Source of the DNA: Plasmodium relictum
Lineage: Eukaryota > Apicomplexa > Aconoidasida > Haemosporida > Plasmodiidae
DNA length: 64,000 nucleotides
Assembly (NCBI RefSeq): GCF_900005765.1
Contig: NC_041690.1
Coordinates: 2,480,001 to 2,544,000, forward strand
Direction of reading: 5' to 3'
A model generated the notes under the pieces. That model searched no databases and was not told where the DNA came from. It saw nothing but the letters and a program-made list of their open reading frames with translations. Shown one piece after another: positions 33,906 to 44,063 of the stretch. The translations under genes and the position numbers were made by a program. Each line of letters opens with the position of its first letter. Within the stretch, counting starts at the first letter, position 1.

Positions 33906-35531
33906 TTAAAATATAAATGGTATTTTTTTTTTATTGTATTTTAAAAAATTTAAAGTATTTTGATCTTCTAAAGATCTATTCCATGTATATTGATGTTCTC
34001 TTTCATTTATATATTTTGTTTTTTTGTTTTTTTTAATATCAATTTCCTCTATTTTCTGCTTATTTACTTTTTTATTATCTGTTTTTAAAATATTAACTAG
34101 ATATAAATCTAATATATTTAACATATTCATATACTTTAAAGACAATATTCTTAAATTAAAACAACTGTAACTATTATCGTTTTCATCTAATTTTGCCTCA
34201 GAGTATATGTTCAGTAAAGAAATTTTGCAAGTATCAGATAAGCATTCTTCAAAATGTCTTAAATGAAAAAAAATGCGTGCTCTCCACATTAGAAACTGTT
34301 CTAAAAATTGATACAAACGATTGCTTAAACAAAATTTTACACATTCATTTATTTTTACCAAAATATATTTTACATTAACAACTGGATGAATAAAAAGATT
34401 ATCCATTTTCTCTATTTTTTTAGTTATTTCTTCTTCATTTATTATAAAAGATAAAAATTGCTTTTCATAATATAATATGTTTTTCATATGAAATTTGTTA
34501 TTATCTTTATAAATTAAAAAATCAGCGTTATCTATTTTTTCATTATCTTTTTTTCTTACTTTATTTATTATTTTCTCATTTAATAAATTTTCAATTTCAT
34601 TTTCGTCAACTAACATTATATTAAAAGTTTTATTATCAGTATTCTTATTGTCATTATAACTATTATTACTAAAACCGTTTTTTTTATATAAAACCAAACT
34701 TATAATTTCTGTATCATCTCTATTATTAATTAATTTCTTTTCATTTAAATTAGCTAATAGGAAACAACTTGATTTAATGAAATATAAATTAGAATTTAAA
34801 AAAAAATAACTTCCTTTTATATAGTTATGTATTTTATTTATTTTTAAAATATTTAACATCAACCTGGTATAATATATAACTTTATCTATAATGAATAATT
34901 TATAATTATTTAAAAATAAAAAATGCAAATTCTCTAATAATAATATAAGTAAAACTTTATCATTTAAGAATGGAATAATACTCCATTTTCTTCTAATTTT
35001 TTTAATAAATAAAATTTTATATCTATCTTTTAATTGTTTCCTATATGTAATTAATAGTAAATACTTTAAATAATTTTTTTTCTTATCAATTATCTTATTT
35101 GTATAAAAATATTTTCTTAAAATTTTCATTAGAATAGCATGTAAAATAAATGAATAAAAGAGACAACTTTTAATATCGTTTTTGTTATGATAAAAATATA
35201 CTAAATTATATAAGCTCGCTACATTTAAAGGATTATGAAATAAAGAATTTTTAAGGGAAAGCAAAAAATCATTTGTATTATTGATTGCATAATTAGATTT
35301 GCTTACGTTTTTAAGCAAAGAACAACTAGCTTTTTGATACAGTATAGATTTTATATATTTATTTCTACTTAATTTTTCTAAGTTTAAGTAATTATTTGTG
35401 GTCTCATCACTAACATTTAAAAAATTATTTTTGTTCCATTTACCTACTAACAAATCCTTTTTTTTTTTTCTTATTCTACCATAATCTTTCATATGTTTAA
35501 TTGTAAATGTTATTTTTTTCTTATTACTCAT
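33906..35531 (-). CDS. Conserved Plasmodium-type protein, unknown function (possible TPR-like repeats)
   Basis: A 541-residue single exon from the ATG at 35531. It is basic at the N-terminus (MSNKKKITFTIKHMKDYGRI), then largely helical and hydrophobic. Two stretches look like helical-hairpin repeats of TPR type: around 95-130 (NPLNVASLYNLVYFYHNKND followed by SCLFYSFILHAIL) and around 425-455 (LYQFLEQFLMWRARIFFHLR followed by ECLSDTCK). An Asn/Asp-rich insert lies at ~285-305. No signal peptide, catalytic motif or known family is recognised. It is the third of four consecutive minus-strand genes upstream of the EF-hand gene. Confidence 0.75.
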   Translation of the reverse strand: MSNKKKITFTIKHMKDYGRIRKKKKDLLVGKWNKNNFLNVSDETTNNYLNLEKLSRNKYIKSILYQKASCSLLKNVSKSNYAINNTNDFLLSLKNSLFHNPLNVASLYNLVYFYHNKNDIKSCLFYSFILHAILMKILRKYFYTNKIIDKKKNYLKYLLLITYRKQLKDRYKILFIKKIRRKWSIIPFLNDKVLLILLLENLHFLFLNNYKLFIIDKVIYYTRLMLNILKINKIHNYIKGSYFFLNSNLYFIKSSCFLLANLNEKKLINNRDDTEIISLVLYKKNGFSNNSYNDNKNTDNKTFNIMLVDENEIENLLNEKIINKVRKKDNEKIDNADFLIYKDNNKFHMKNILYYEKQFLSFIINEEEITKKIEKMDNLFIHPVVNVKYILVKINECVKFCLSNRLYQFLEQFLMWRARIFFHLRHFEECLSDTCKISLLNIYSEAKLDENDNSYSCFNLRILSLKYMNMLNILDLYLVNILKTDNKKVNKQKIEEIDIKKNKKTKYINEREHQYTWNRSLEDQNTLNFLKYNKKKIPFIF

Positions 35532-36215
35532 TTTATTTTAAAATGCTCATTTACAAAATTAAAAAATTAATTAAAAAAATAAGAAAATATAAAATTTATT
35601 AAAATGAATTAAAATAAAATAATTTTCCTATGTGAATTATCCAACATAATTTAAAATTATACTATTAATTTAAAATAAGATTTATAATTCTGTTTAATTA
35701 CATAGACACATGTATTATAAATTTATAGAAAAAATTAAAAACTAAAAAAAGAAAAATAAATAAAGTTATATATAATAAGATAATTTAAATTTAATATTTT
35801 TCTACTATAAAAAAAAAAAAAAATTCAAAACTGTACAAAAAAAAAATGTTCATAAACTATTCGAAACAAATCCAATTAAAATATTCACTTTTAAGAATAT
35901 ATAAAAAAATCAAAATTAAATTATAATTCATAAAAATAATAAATAAAAAATAACAAATTATATCAAAAATAAAAAGTATCCAATTCCTTTTTTCTATTTA
36001 ACAAAATTCGTATAATTTCTTTTTTTTTTTTTTTTTTTTTTTCAAAGCCTTAAATTTTTCTTCGTATTTTAAATTTGATTTCAAATATATATATATATTT
36101 TTTCTATTATTATTTTGCATTTGTACTGTTCATTATTATTTTCTTTTTTTAAAAAGATTTATTATATTTTTTTATTTTATTTTTTTTTTAATGTAAAAAA
36201 TTAAACATAAAAATA
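35532..36215. other. Intergenic region
   Basis: Spacer between two minus-strand genes. Long T run near 36020-36042. No coding signal. Confidence 0.5.
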
Positions 36216-39200
36216 CTAGGTATTTATAGCTAAAAATTTAAAAAAGCCTAAAGATATATATTCGCTTTTAATTTTAATATCTTTTATATTTTTATGTATT
36301 TGCTCTATTATATGAAAATATTTTTCATTATCTATATTACAGCACTTTTTTTTCAGTGTTTCAGCTATTGTAAAAATTGCTAAGAACAAATGTAGCATGA
36401 AAGCATTATTCAGTAAAATAATTATGTTATGATTGTTATTATAATAATATATCATTTCAGATTTTTTTATGTTAAAATTTATGTCTGATATATGAAATAA
36501 TATTATTAAAAATGATTCATAAAGGAGTTTAATAGATTTAATAAATAAAATATCATTTGATAATTTATCCAAACTTTCTTTTAATACAATTAATTTATTA
36601 TTATTAGAATATAAAACAATTTCTTCATTTATAAGTAATTCATGTAATTTTTTTAATAAAAATTTTAATAAAAATATTTTTCTTGTTACAATAATGTGTT
36701 CTTTTAATAAAATATATGAACATATATAATGTATACCTTGAGAAATAAAATTAATTGATCTTAAGCAAAAAAATTGGAGAACACAATTTTTAATCATTAA
36801 ATTAAATAGACATTTATCAAAAAATTCGATCTTTATTAAATTGCTCATAATAATTATAGAATTTTTATTATTTACACTCTTTTCACTTAATAATAGCTTA
36901 CACCTTTGTAATAATGAAGAGAAAAACATATTAGAGTCGTTTTTTAAGATTAAACTAGTCGCTTCGTATGAATAATTTTCTTTATTTAAGCTCTCCATTA
37001 AAATACCAATTTCACCTATATTTAATTCATTAATGTAAGGATATATATGTTTTATTAAAATGTCTAATATATTTTTGAAATAAAAATCTTTTTTTTCATC
37101 TTTTTTTATACATGTTATAAAAGAGTGAAAAATTTTCCCACAAGCACTTAAAAAATTTATTAAAAAAGATTTATTTTTGTATAAATCACTACTTATTAAA
37201 ATCCTTCTCACTAAAAAATTGACATAATTATAATATGATTTCCAGTACTGCTTATTTTCTACATTTTTCATATTCATAGAAAGATAAGAAATAGATAGTA
37301 AGATATTTATACAGTTTTCAGTTGATAAATCATTTTTATAATTTTCAAATTGGCAAACTAATAATTTTATTAAATTAGTTGGATTAAAATTTTTAATCTT
37401 AGAGAAAAGAAACACTGACAAGCTTATTATATTTCCATTCATTTTTTGAATTTTTTTTTCTTCTTTATTCTTATTTAACTCCCTATTTATTATTATTTCT
37501 ATGCTTTTATTACTTTCTTCATTATTTTGTTCTTCACTATTTACATTTTTATCCATCACTTTAACTGCCTCTTCTTTTGTGTTATCTTTCTCCTTAAATA
37601 TAAAATCGTTTATATGTGTGTTTAAAAAGGAATGACTATGCTTTTTTTTTTTTTGATTATTTCCAAAATCATTATTTAATTCTTCCTCTTTATTGTATAA
37701 ATAAAATAAATGATTTTTTGTATCATAAGAATTTAGCATGAATTTCCTAAAATTTATGAAAAATATATCTGAAATTTCTAATTTTTGTTCATATTTTACT
37801 TTAGAAAAAGCTGACAAGGTCATACAAAAATTTTTTATTGAATTAAATTCTTTAATTTCTAATATTTTGTTTACGCATGATTTTTCAAATACGATATCTT
37901 TAATATTCATATTTTTAAATGCTTTAAACAAATACGAAAATGTTTTTTCATCAAAAGTTGAAAAAATTCGCAAACTCCTTAATTTTATATAATTAAACAA
38001 AAGAATATCATTAATTTCATAAATAGAGTAACAATATAATATTATAGACATCTCTACACTATTATAAAAGTTTATAAATTTTTTTATATTTAAAGTTATC
38101 TTTTGGAATATCTCATTTACATTCATAATTTGAAAAAAATTAAAATTTGGATTATTTTTATTTTGCACCAACCCTTTATGAATACTCAAAGTAGAACATA
38201 ATAAGACAATATCTTTCTTTTTACACTTATTTAATTTTATATAGATTTCCTTTGCTATATATGAGCATATTTCACATATTTTTTTTATATTACTATCAGG
38301 TAACAAATCATTTTTTTCCTTTTCAGAAACAAATGAAAAGGAAATACTTAATAATCTTATTAAGTGATGAAGAGAACAAAAATGAAGTTGCTTATTTATA
38401 CAATCTAACATTTGTGTCAAAAAAAAATCCTTTAATAAATTAACATTATTATAAGCACTTAAAATGTTTACTATTTGTATAACACCGAAATCGTTTTTTT
38501 GTTTTATTATATGGCATTCAAATAATGAAAAGAAGTTATAATATTTTTTAAATTTTAATTTTGAAATATTATATAATAAAAGACTTAAACCTAGCAAACT
38601 GTATTCTTCCACTTTTCTATTGCATATCTTTTCTAATAGGAAATTTAAAAATTCCTCATCACAAAAATTTAATTTTATTAAACTATTCATCAAAAGACAG
38701 ATATAATGTGGTGAATGTTTTTCAAAATAAACGTTATTTTCACTAATTATTTTTTTTTTTGCTTCTTCTAAAAAATATATATTTCTAAAATTCATTTTAC
38801 TTAAGGAATTAATTAAAGAACATATATGAATTAAATCAAATTCTTTTAAGCGAAGAATGCAGCGATTTAATATTTCACTAAGAATTCTGTCATTTTTATA
38901 ATCAGTATATGATAAAAAGGAAAATACATTTGTAATAATTTTAGGGTGAATATTTTTTTCATTTATTCTATACATAGTTTCTCTACAATAACTATTCCAT
39001 AAGCTCAAATTATTTTTGTTTTCTTTAAAACTTTTTTTAATCAACTCAAAAAATTCATCGTTACTATCAGGAAAATTCTGAGAATTAGAATTTTTATTTT
39101 TTTCAGTATTTCTTGCAATAATTGGTGTATTTTTAAATTTTAAAATTACATTAGGTGAACTATATTCAAAGTTATTTGAGCAAAATTCCTTTTTTAATAA

Positions 39201-39257
39201 ATTTCTCTTTGAATGATTCCATACATTATATATTTTTATTACACAAGAATTATACAT
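36216..39257 (-). CDS. Large alpha-helical repeat protein (heptatricopeptide/RAP-family-like), probably organellar
   Basis: A 1013-residue single exon from the ATG at 39257. After a basic N-terminus lacking a signal peptide, it is built of repeated ~35-40-residue helical hairpins with a recurring pattern, for example DLIHICSLINSLSKMNFRN (~155-173), SPHYICLLMNSLIKLNFCD (~195-213), LLGLSLLLYNISKLKFKKY (~233-251) and VVIQIVNILSAY-like units further on. This pattern is typical of apicomplexan heptatricopeptide repeat proteins, many of which end in a RAP domain and act on organellar RNA. A low-complexity Lys/Asn/Glu insert lies at ~540-600. I see no RAP domain at the C-terminus. Mitochondrial RNA function is an inference from the family. 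Confidence 0.75.
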   Translation of the reverse strand: MYNSCVIKIYNVWNHSKRNLLKKEFCSNNFEYSSPNVILKFKNTPIIARNTEKNKNSNSQNFPDSNDEFFELIKKSFKENKNNLSLWNSYCRETMYRINEKNIHPKIITNVFSFLSYTDYKNDRILSEILNRCILRLKEFDLIHICSLINSLSKMNFRNIYFLEEAKKKIISENNVYFEKHSPHYICLLMNSLIKLNFCDEEFLNFLLEKICNRKVEEYSLLGLSLLLYNISKLKFKKYYNFFSLFECHIIKQKNDFGVIQIVNILSAYNNVNLLKDFFLTQMLDCINKQLHFCSLHHLIRLLSISFSFVSEKEKNDLLPDSNIKKICEICSYIAKEIYIKLNKCKKKDIVLLCSTLSIHKGLVQNKNNPNFNFFQIMNVNEIFQKITLNIKKFINFYNSVEMSIILYCYSIYEINDILLFNYIKLRSLRIFSTFDEKTFSYLFKAFKNMNIKDIVFEKSCVNKILEIKEFNSIKNFCMTLSAFSKVKYEQKLEISDIFFINFRKFMLNSYDTKNHLFYLYNKEEELNNDFGNNQKKKKHSHSFLNTHINDFIFKEKDNTKEEAVKVMDKNVNSEEQNNEESNKSIEIIINRELNKNKEEKKIQKMNGNIISLSVFLFSKIKNFNPTNLIKLLVCQFENYKNDLSTENCINILLSISYLSMNMKNVENKQYWKSYYNYVNFLVRRILISSDLYKNKSFLINFLSACGKIFHSFITCIKKDEKKDFYFKNILDILIKHIYPYINELNIGEIGILMESLNKENYSYEATSLILKNDSNMFFSSLLQRCKLLLSEKSVNNKNSIIIMSNLIKIEFFDKCLFNLMIKNCVLQFFCLRSINFISQGIHYICSYILLKEHIIVTRKIFLLKFLLKKLHELLINEEIVLYSNNNKLIVLKESLDKLSNDILFIKSIKLLYESFLIILFHISDINFNIKKSEMIYYYNNNHNIIILLNNAFMLHLFLAIFTIAETLKKKCCNIDNEKYFHIIEQIHKNIKDIKIKSEYISLGFFKFLAINT

Positions 39258-41539
39258 TATTTTTATCTCCTTTAAAAGTAGCCATTTATTTAATTTTTTT
39301 TTTTTTTTTCTATTTTAATTATTCTTTAAATTTACTTTATTTTTTATTCTTTTATTTAAAACAGATATTTATACATCGATAGTTATGAGAACTAATATAT
39401 ACATTACCGCAAGTTTTTATTTTTTTCTATTGAGTCGTATTAAAAGTAAAATGTTATAAAGCATATATAGAGAAAAGAAAGTTTTCCTTATAATATCAGA
39501 GAAATATTATTATTTTTATATATTTTTTTTTTTTTTTTTTTTTTAAATTCCTATTTGTAATATAATAATTTTATAAAAGCTAAATTCTCTATTTAAAAAA
39601 AAAAAAGATTAAGAAATAAATTTAAATATTTATTTTCTCTTTTAATTACATCCATTATGAAAAAAGAAAAAATTTTTTTTTTTTTATCTTATTGATTTGC
39701 TTGATAAAAATATGAAAGTTAAAATAATTTTAATAATTTTCCTTTTTTCTTCAATAATATTTTTGGAACAGTAAACCCTTAAACGAATTGTAATTTAAAT
39801 GTACGTTATTTTTTTTAATTTAGTTGTGGTATATTTTTATAACTTTGATCAACAAAAAAGGAAATGAAAAAAAGAGAGAAAAAAAAATATATATATATTT
39901 TCAATACATAATTTTATTTTCACATTTTAGAAAAAAAAGAGCTAAAATAAAATAATTGTCCAATTATATGATCAAATAATTATAAAAAATAATTTATGTT
40001 TGTAAACAAACGCTATCGAATTAAATTAATAATATAATCTATAAAATCAATGTTTTAATAAAAAAGAAGAAATAGTAAATAAAAATTTAGACATAAATAA
40101 TATATAAAAATATATTAATTATTTTATGAATAAATAACAATTTTTTTTCTTGAATTGCAAATTAATGTTGTCCAGATGTGTGTGTTTTTATAAAAAAAAA
40201 AAAAAAAAAAAAGTCAGAAAAAAAACATTTATACATATTATAGCATGTTTTAATCAATTAAAAATTATATTTAATAATATATTATTTATATAAAAAGAAA
40301 AAAATGTTATTTAATATATAAAGGACAACACTTTAATATATAAAAAATAAAAAAAATATATTTTAAAATAATTAAATAAAAATGCAAGCATATTCTCATT
40401 GATCACTTAAAAAAATATTAGCTTAAAATAATTTCTTTTTTTGGCTATCATTTGAAATTATATTTTATATTTCTTTTTTTTTTTATATTAATTTGGAAAA
40501 CAATGAAAATTATATCCTCTTTAGTTATATAAAATGAAAAGTTATAATTAAAAAAAAAAAGAAATACATGTTCGTTTATATATATATATTAAACATATAC
40601 ACACATATATACATACATATATACATTCGTTTGCATATATAAATAATGATTATTAAATGTATTTAAAGTGTGAATTATTATTGGATTTATATATATATAT
40701 ATATAATATAATATATAATAAAATTAATTATTTGTATTATAAATGAAAATTCTACTTAAGAAAGTTAATATTAAAGATTAAAAATAATTAAATCAATATA
40801 TGTATTATTCATTGTATAACGTTCATTGAAAAATATATTTTTCTTTAATTTTTGTTAATTTATTTAATAAACATGAAAATTCTCCTATATATTAAATTGA
40901 CTTTTCACTTTTTTTTTTTTTATTTAATTTCATATAATAAATAAATATCTAATTATTTATTATATCATCTGTTATATAAATATGTAACTCATACTAATCT
41001 TTTGAGCTACATTATATATATAAATAAAATAAGAAAAAAAAAAATTCCTATAAGTTATTTGTATTTTTTTTTCTCTTTTATCTTTTTTTTTTTTTTGTAT
41101 TTCTATCTTTTATCTAGTAAATCAATATTTGGTATTTATTTTTTATATTTTTATAACATTTATTTAATTTATTAGCAAATTTGGAAGAAATTGTCTTTTT
41201 TTATTATTATTTTTATTTTTTAGTATTCAACTTTTTTATTTAAAATTGTACCTGAGTAGAAAAAGATATAAATTCAATTACATTATTTTTTTGTTTTCTT
41301 GTATATTTTTATAAAAATTATTTTAGTGATATATTTTTTTTTTAATAATTTTTAAAAAAAAGAGAGAAGCATAAAGTTGTGAACACTTCCATAGACAAAA
41401 TCTTTTTTTTTTTTTGTATCTAAAGTTTACAGCTGAACATTAATTAAAATTACATAAAAAAAAAAAAAAGAAAAGAAAATAATAATAATAATAAAATAGT
41501 CTATCTAAATATATTTGTTTTATAATTTTTTTTTAAAAC
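39258..41539. other. Long divergent intergenic region (2.3 kb)
   Basis: Upstream of both the helical-repeat gene (-) and the EF-hand gene (+). A/T runs are frequent, with a patch of ATATACACACATATATACATACATATATACATTCG type around 40590-40640 (alternating purine/pyrimidine). A 19-codon signal-peptide-like exon with a GTAAAC donor lies at 39713-39771 but does not extend into a convincing gene. Confidence 0.5.
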
Positions 41540-42745
41540 ATGAAATTATTAAAGCTTTCCTTTGTACGATATGATTTTATTATTTCCAAATTTTTTCTCC
41601 TCGTATCCTTTTTATTTTTAATGTTATTATCTGATAATTTTATTAAAAAAGAATATTTTTTTAATATAGAAATACAAAGTAGCAAGATATGCCATTTTTT
41701 GCAGAATAATTTTTATAAATTAGAAAGAGTATTTTTGTGCACATCTCTTCAAAAAAACTTTCTTTTTAATGATTGGAAGAGCTTAAAAAAAAAAAATCTA
41801 ATGAATCATAAAAAAAAAGTAAAGGAAGAAAATAATATTAGTAAAAAGACAAAGAAAAAAAAGAAAGAAGAATTAAAGGAAGATGATAATTCATTAGATC
41901 TTGTAATGGATACAAATAATCCTTCTTTAGATGAAAATGTTCTTGAAAAGTCTAAATTGGTATTCAAAAAATTAGACAAAAATAATAATAATCTAATAGA
42001 TTTCAATGAATTCAGGACAAATGTAGAAATATTATCAAAAAGTGATGAAATTAATACAAATATCTTAAATTATCTGTTTCAGCTATTTGATGTAAATAAA
42101 GATAAAAAACTGAATTACACTGAATTTTTATCATTAAATTCCTATGATTTTAATTATGTTAAATTAATTCAAATTTTATTTGATGAAGAAAATATAATAG
42201 ATAAAAGTACCATATATGAGTATCTGCATATTTACTTTTCAGAATTTTTAGAATATGCAATTGAAGATGATAAATATATTTTGGTGAGAAAAAACAATTT
42301 AGTTCATATGCTTTCAGATAATTTTTTTAAAAATAATAAAAGTAAATGGGACATAAATGAAGACGAAAAGTTACAAATGGAAGAATTCCAAAATTTTCAA
42401 ATGTCCTTATTAACAGATATTAATCATTTATCAAGTTTTTTGCAATTGGACTATAACCTAGATGGAAAAATTGATATTGCCGAATTATTATTTTATATTA
42501 ACAATGACAGTACTGTTTATGACAAATTGTTTATATATATTAAAAATAATAAAAGAAAAGAGGATGTATTTAAATATATTAAAGAATCATTAAATATTGA
42601 TGACACTATAATTTTCAATTTAAAAGTTTTACTTTATTCATTTGATATTGATAATGATATGCTGCTAGATTTAGAAGAATATAAAAATCAAACTGAAACT
42701 GTTTTTATTTTGGATTCAACACCTGAAATAATCTACGCTACTTAA
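41540..42745 (+). CDS. Secretory-pathway EF-hand calcium-binding protein (CREC-like)
   Basis: A 401-residue single exon. A hydrophobic segment at ~14-30 (IISKFFLLVSFLFLMLL) is a signal peptide or signal anchor. A Lys-rich linker follows (~80-112). Five EF-hand loops are visible: 146-157 (DKNNNNLIDFNE), 184-195 (DVNKDKKLNYTE), 271-282 (DINEDEKLQMEE), 304-315 (DYNLDGKIDIAE) and 369-380 (DIDNDMLLDLEE). Each has acidic residues at positions 1 and 12. The Gly expected at position 6 is present only in the fourth. Multiple EF-hands behind a signal sequence is the plan of CREC proteins (reticulocalbin, calumenin, Plasmodium ERC). It lacks a C-terminal KDEL-like signal (ends EIIYAT), so it may be a membrane-anchored or secreted member. 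Ca2+ binding is inferred from the loops. Confidence 0.85.
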   Translation: MKLLKLSFVRYDFIISKFFLLVSFLFLMLLSDNFIKKEYFFNIEIQSSKICHFLQNNFYKLERVFLCTSLQKNFLFNDWKSLKKKNLMNHKKKVKEENNISKKTKKKKKEELKEDDNSLDLVMDTNNPSLDENVLEKSKLVFKKLDKNNNNLIDFNEFRTNVEILSKSDEINTNILNYLFQLFDVNKDKKLNYTEFLSLNSYDFNYVKLIQILFDEENIIDKSTIYEYLHIYFSEFLEYAIEDDKYILVRKNNLVHMLSDNFFKNNKSKWDINEDEKLQMEEFQNFQMSLLTDINHLSSFLQLDYNLDGKIDIAELLFYINNDSTVYDKLFIYIKNNKRKEDVFKYIKESLNIDDTIIFNLKVLLYSFDIDNDMLLDLEEYKNQTETVFILDSTPEIIYAT

Positions 42746-44063
42746 AAATATTTAAAAAAAAATAAATTCCTGTATATATATACGTATTTTTTTTTTTCTT
42801 AAATATATGTGAATTTTTATTGTTTCATAATTTTAGTAAATATTATACTTTAATTTTTTTTTTTGTTTTTCCTATACTATTACTATTATTTTTAAGTAGC
42901 TTTTTTATTTTTTTTATTTTAATTATAATTCACTTAATTTTTTTTATTAATAATAAATTTACTATGGATCATAGCGTAAAATTATGAATAATATTACTTT
43001 AAATCTTATAGAATTTCTTTTTATTATACTACTTTTAATTTTCTTATTTGGAAAAGAAAAATTAATCTTTTTTTATTTAATATTTATCGTTTATTATACT
43101 TAATTATAGTGAATGGGTTTCTAATGTATATATAAAGGATAATAAATAGTGAATAATAAACCTCAAAGAAAAAGGATAAATATTTAAAAGAAAAATACAT
43201 AATAAAAAAATTAATAATTAAATATAACAGATTGTTGTAATGTGTAGTAATTTCTCTAAAAAATAAGTAGATCATTAAAATATATAAAAAAGTTATATAC
43301 ATACACTTTTCTTTTTAAATTAAGAAAAAACAATTCTAAAATAATATTCCTTTTTTAAATGACCAAATTATTAAAATCCTAAAATATAATATATATATAT
43401 ATATATAAACTTTTATCTATATTCCAATATTTATGAATTTTATAACAAATAAATGTAATGAAAAAATATTTTTAAAATAATATATCTAAAGTTCTTTACA
43501 AACATTTTCTTATATATATTTTAAGTAGAATTTTAAAACATTGTTGTATCAACAATACCTATAACATAAACATGAATATTTTCTTTATAAAATAGCAACT
43601 TCATTTTTATTTTATTTTATTTTTATTTTATTCTCTTAATAAATTATAAATAATAATTTGTTGAATTATTATTTCTTTGGAATAAATCTCTAACTTCAAA
43701 AGCATTGTTAAAATGGTTAATTATAAAAAAAAATTTTGCATGCTCAAAATATTTTTATTTAATAAAACTTACGCGTACATCCATGCGTTTTTTTTTTTTT
43801 TCAATTTTTTTAACAAAAAAATATATTATAAAGAGCTAAATTTTATAAGTGCAGTACTCAAACTTTTTGCATACATATATAAAAAAAATTTAAATTTCAC
43901 ATAATTTTCACAAAAAAAAAATATATATATATATATAAACATTATATGCGTGCATAATTATAAAAAAAAATTATAATTTCTTTTTGTTGTTAACTTACAA
44001 TAATCTCTTTGTTTTAACTTTTTTTTTTCCCCCCCCTTTTTTATAGCAATGATATTTTGAATT
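42746..44063. other. Intergenic region with motif cluster and a C8 tract
   Basis: Between the EF-hand gene and the SS18-like gene, both plus strand. It contains TGCATGC at 43738-43744, TGCGTGCA at 43947-43954 and a perfect short inverted repeat at 43540-43556 (seven-base arms, three-base loop). It also has the C8 run at 44029-44036, which is followed by a splice-acceptor-like TATAG at 44042-44046. Open frames here are low-complexity and not called. Confidence 0.5.
43738..43954. promoter_or_regulatory. TGCATGC / TGCGTGCA motifs upstream of the SS18-like gene
   Basis: TGCATGC at 43738-43744 and TGCGTGCA at 43947-43954 stand out in DNA that is otherwise nearly all A/T. TGCATGCA and GTGCA are known binding words of ApiAP2 transcription factors in Plasmodium. 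That these sites are bound is an inference. Confidence 0.35.

Noticed and set aside
43084-43302. 72-codon hydrophobic minus-strand frame
   Set aside because: Phe/Ile/Tyr-rich composition is what A/T-rich non-coding DNA gives; no splice or homology support.
43540-43556. Perfect inverted repeat with seven-base arms and a three-base loop
   Set aside because: It could be a hairpin, but stems of this size occur by chance in DNA so rich in A and T, and there is no structural RNA around it.
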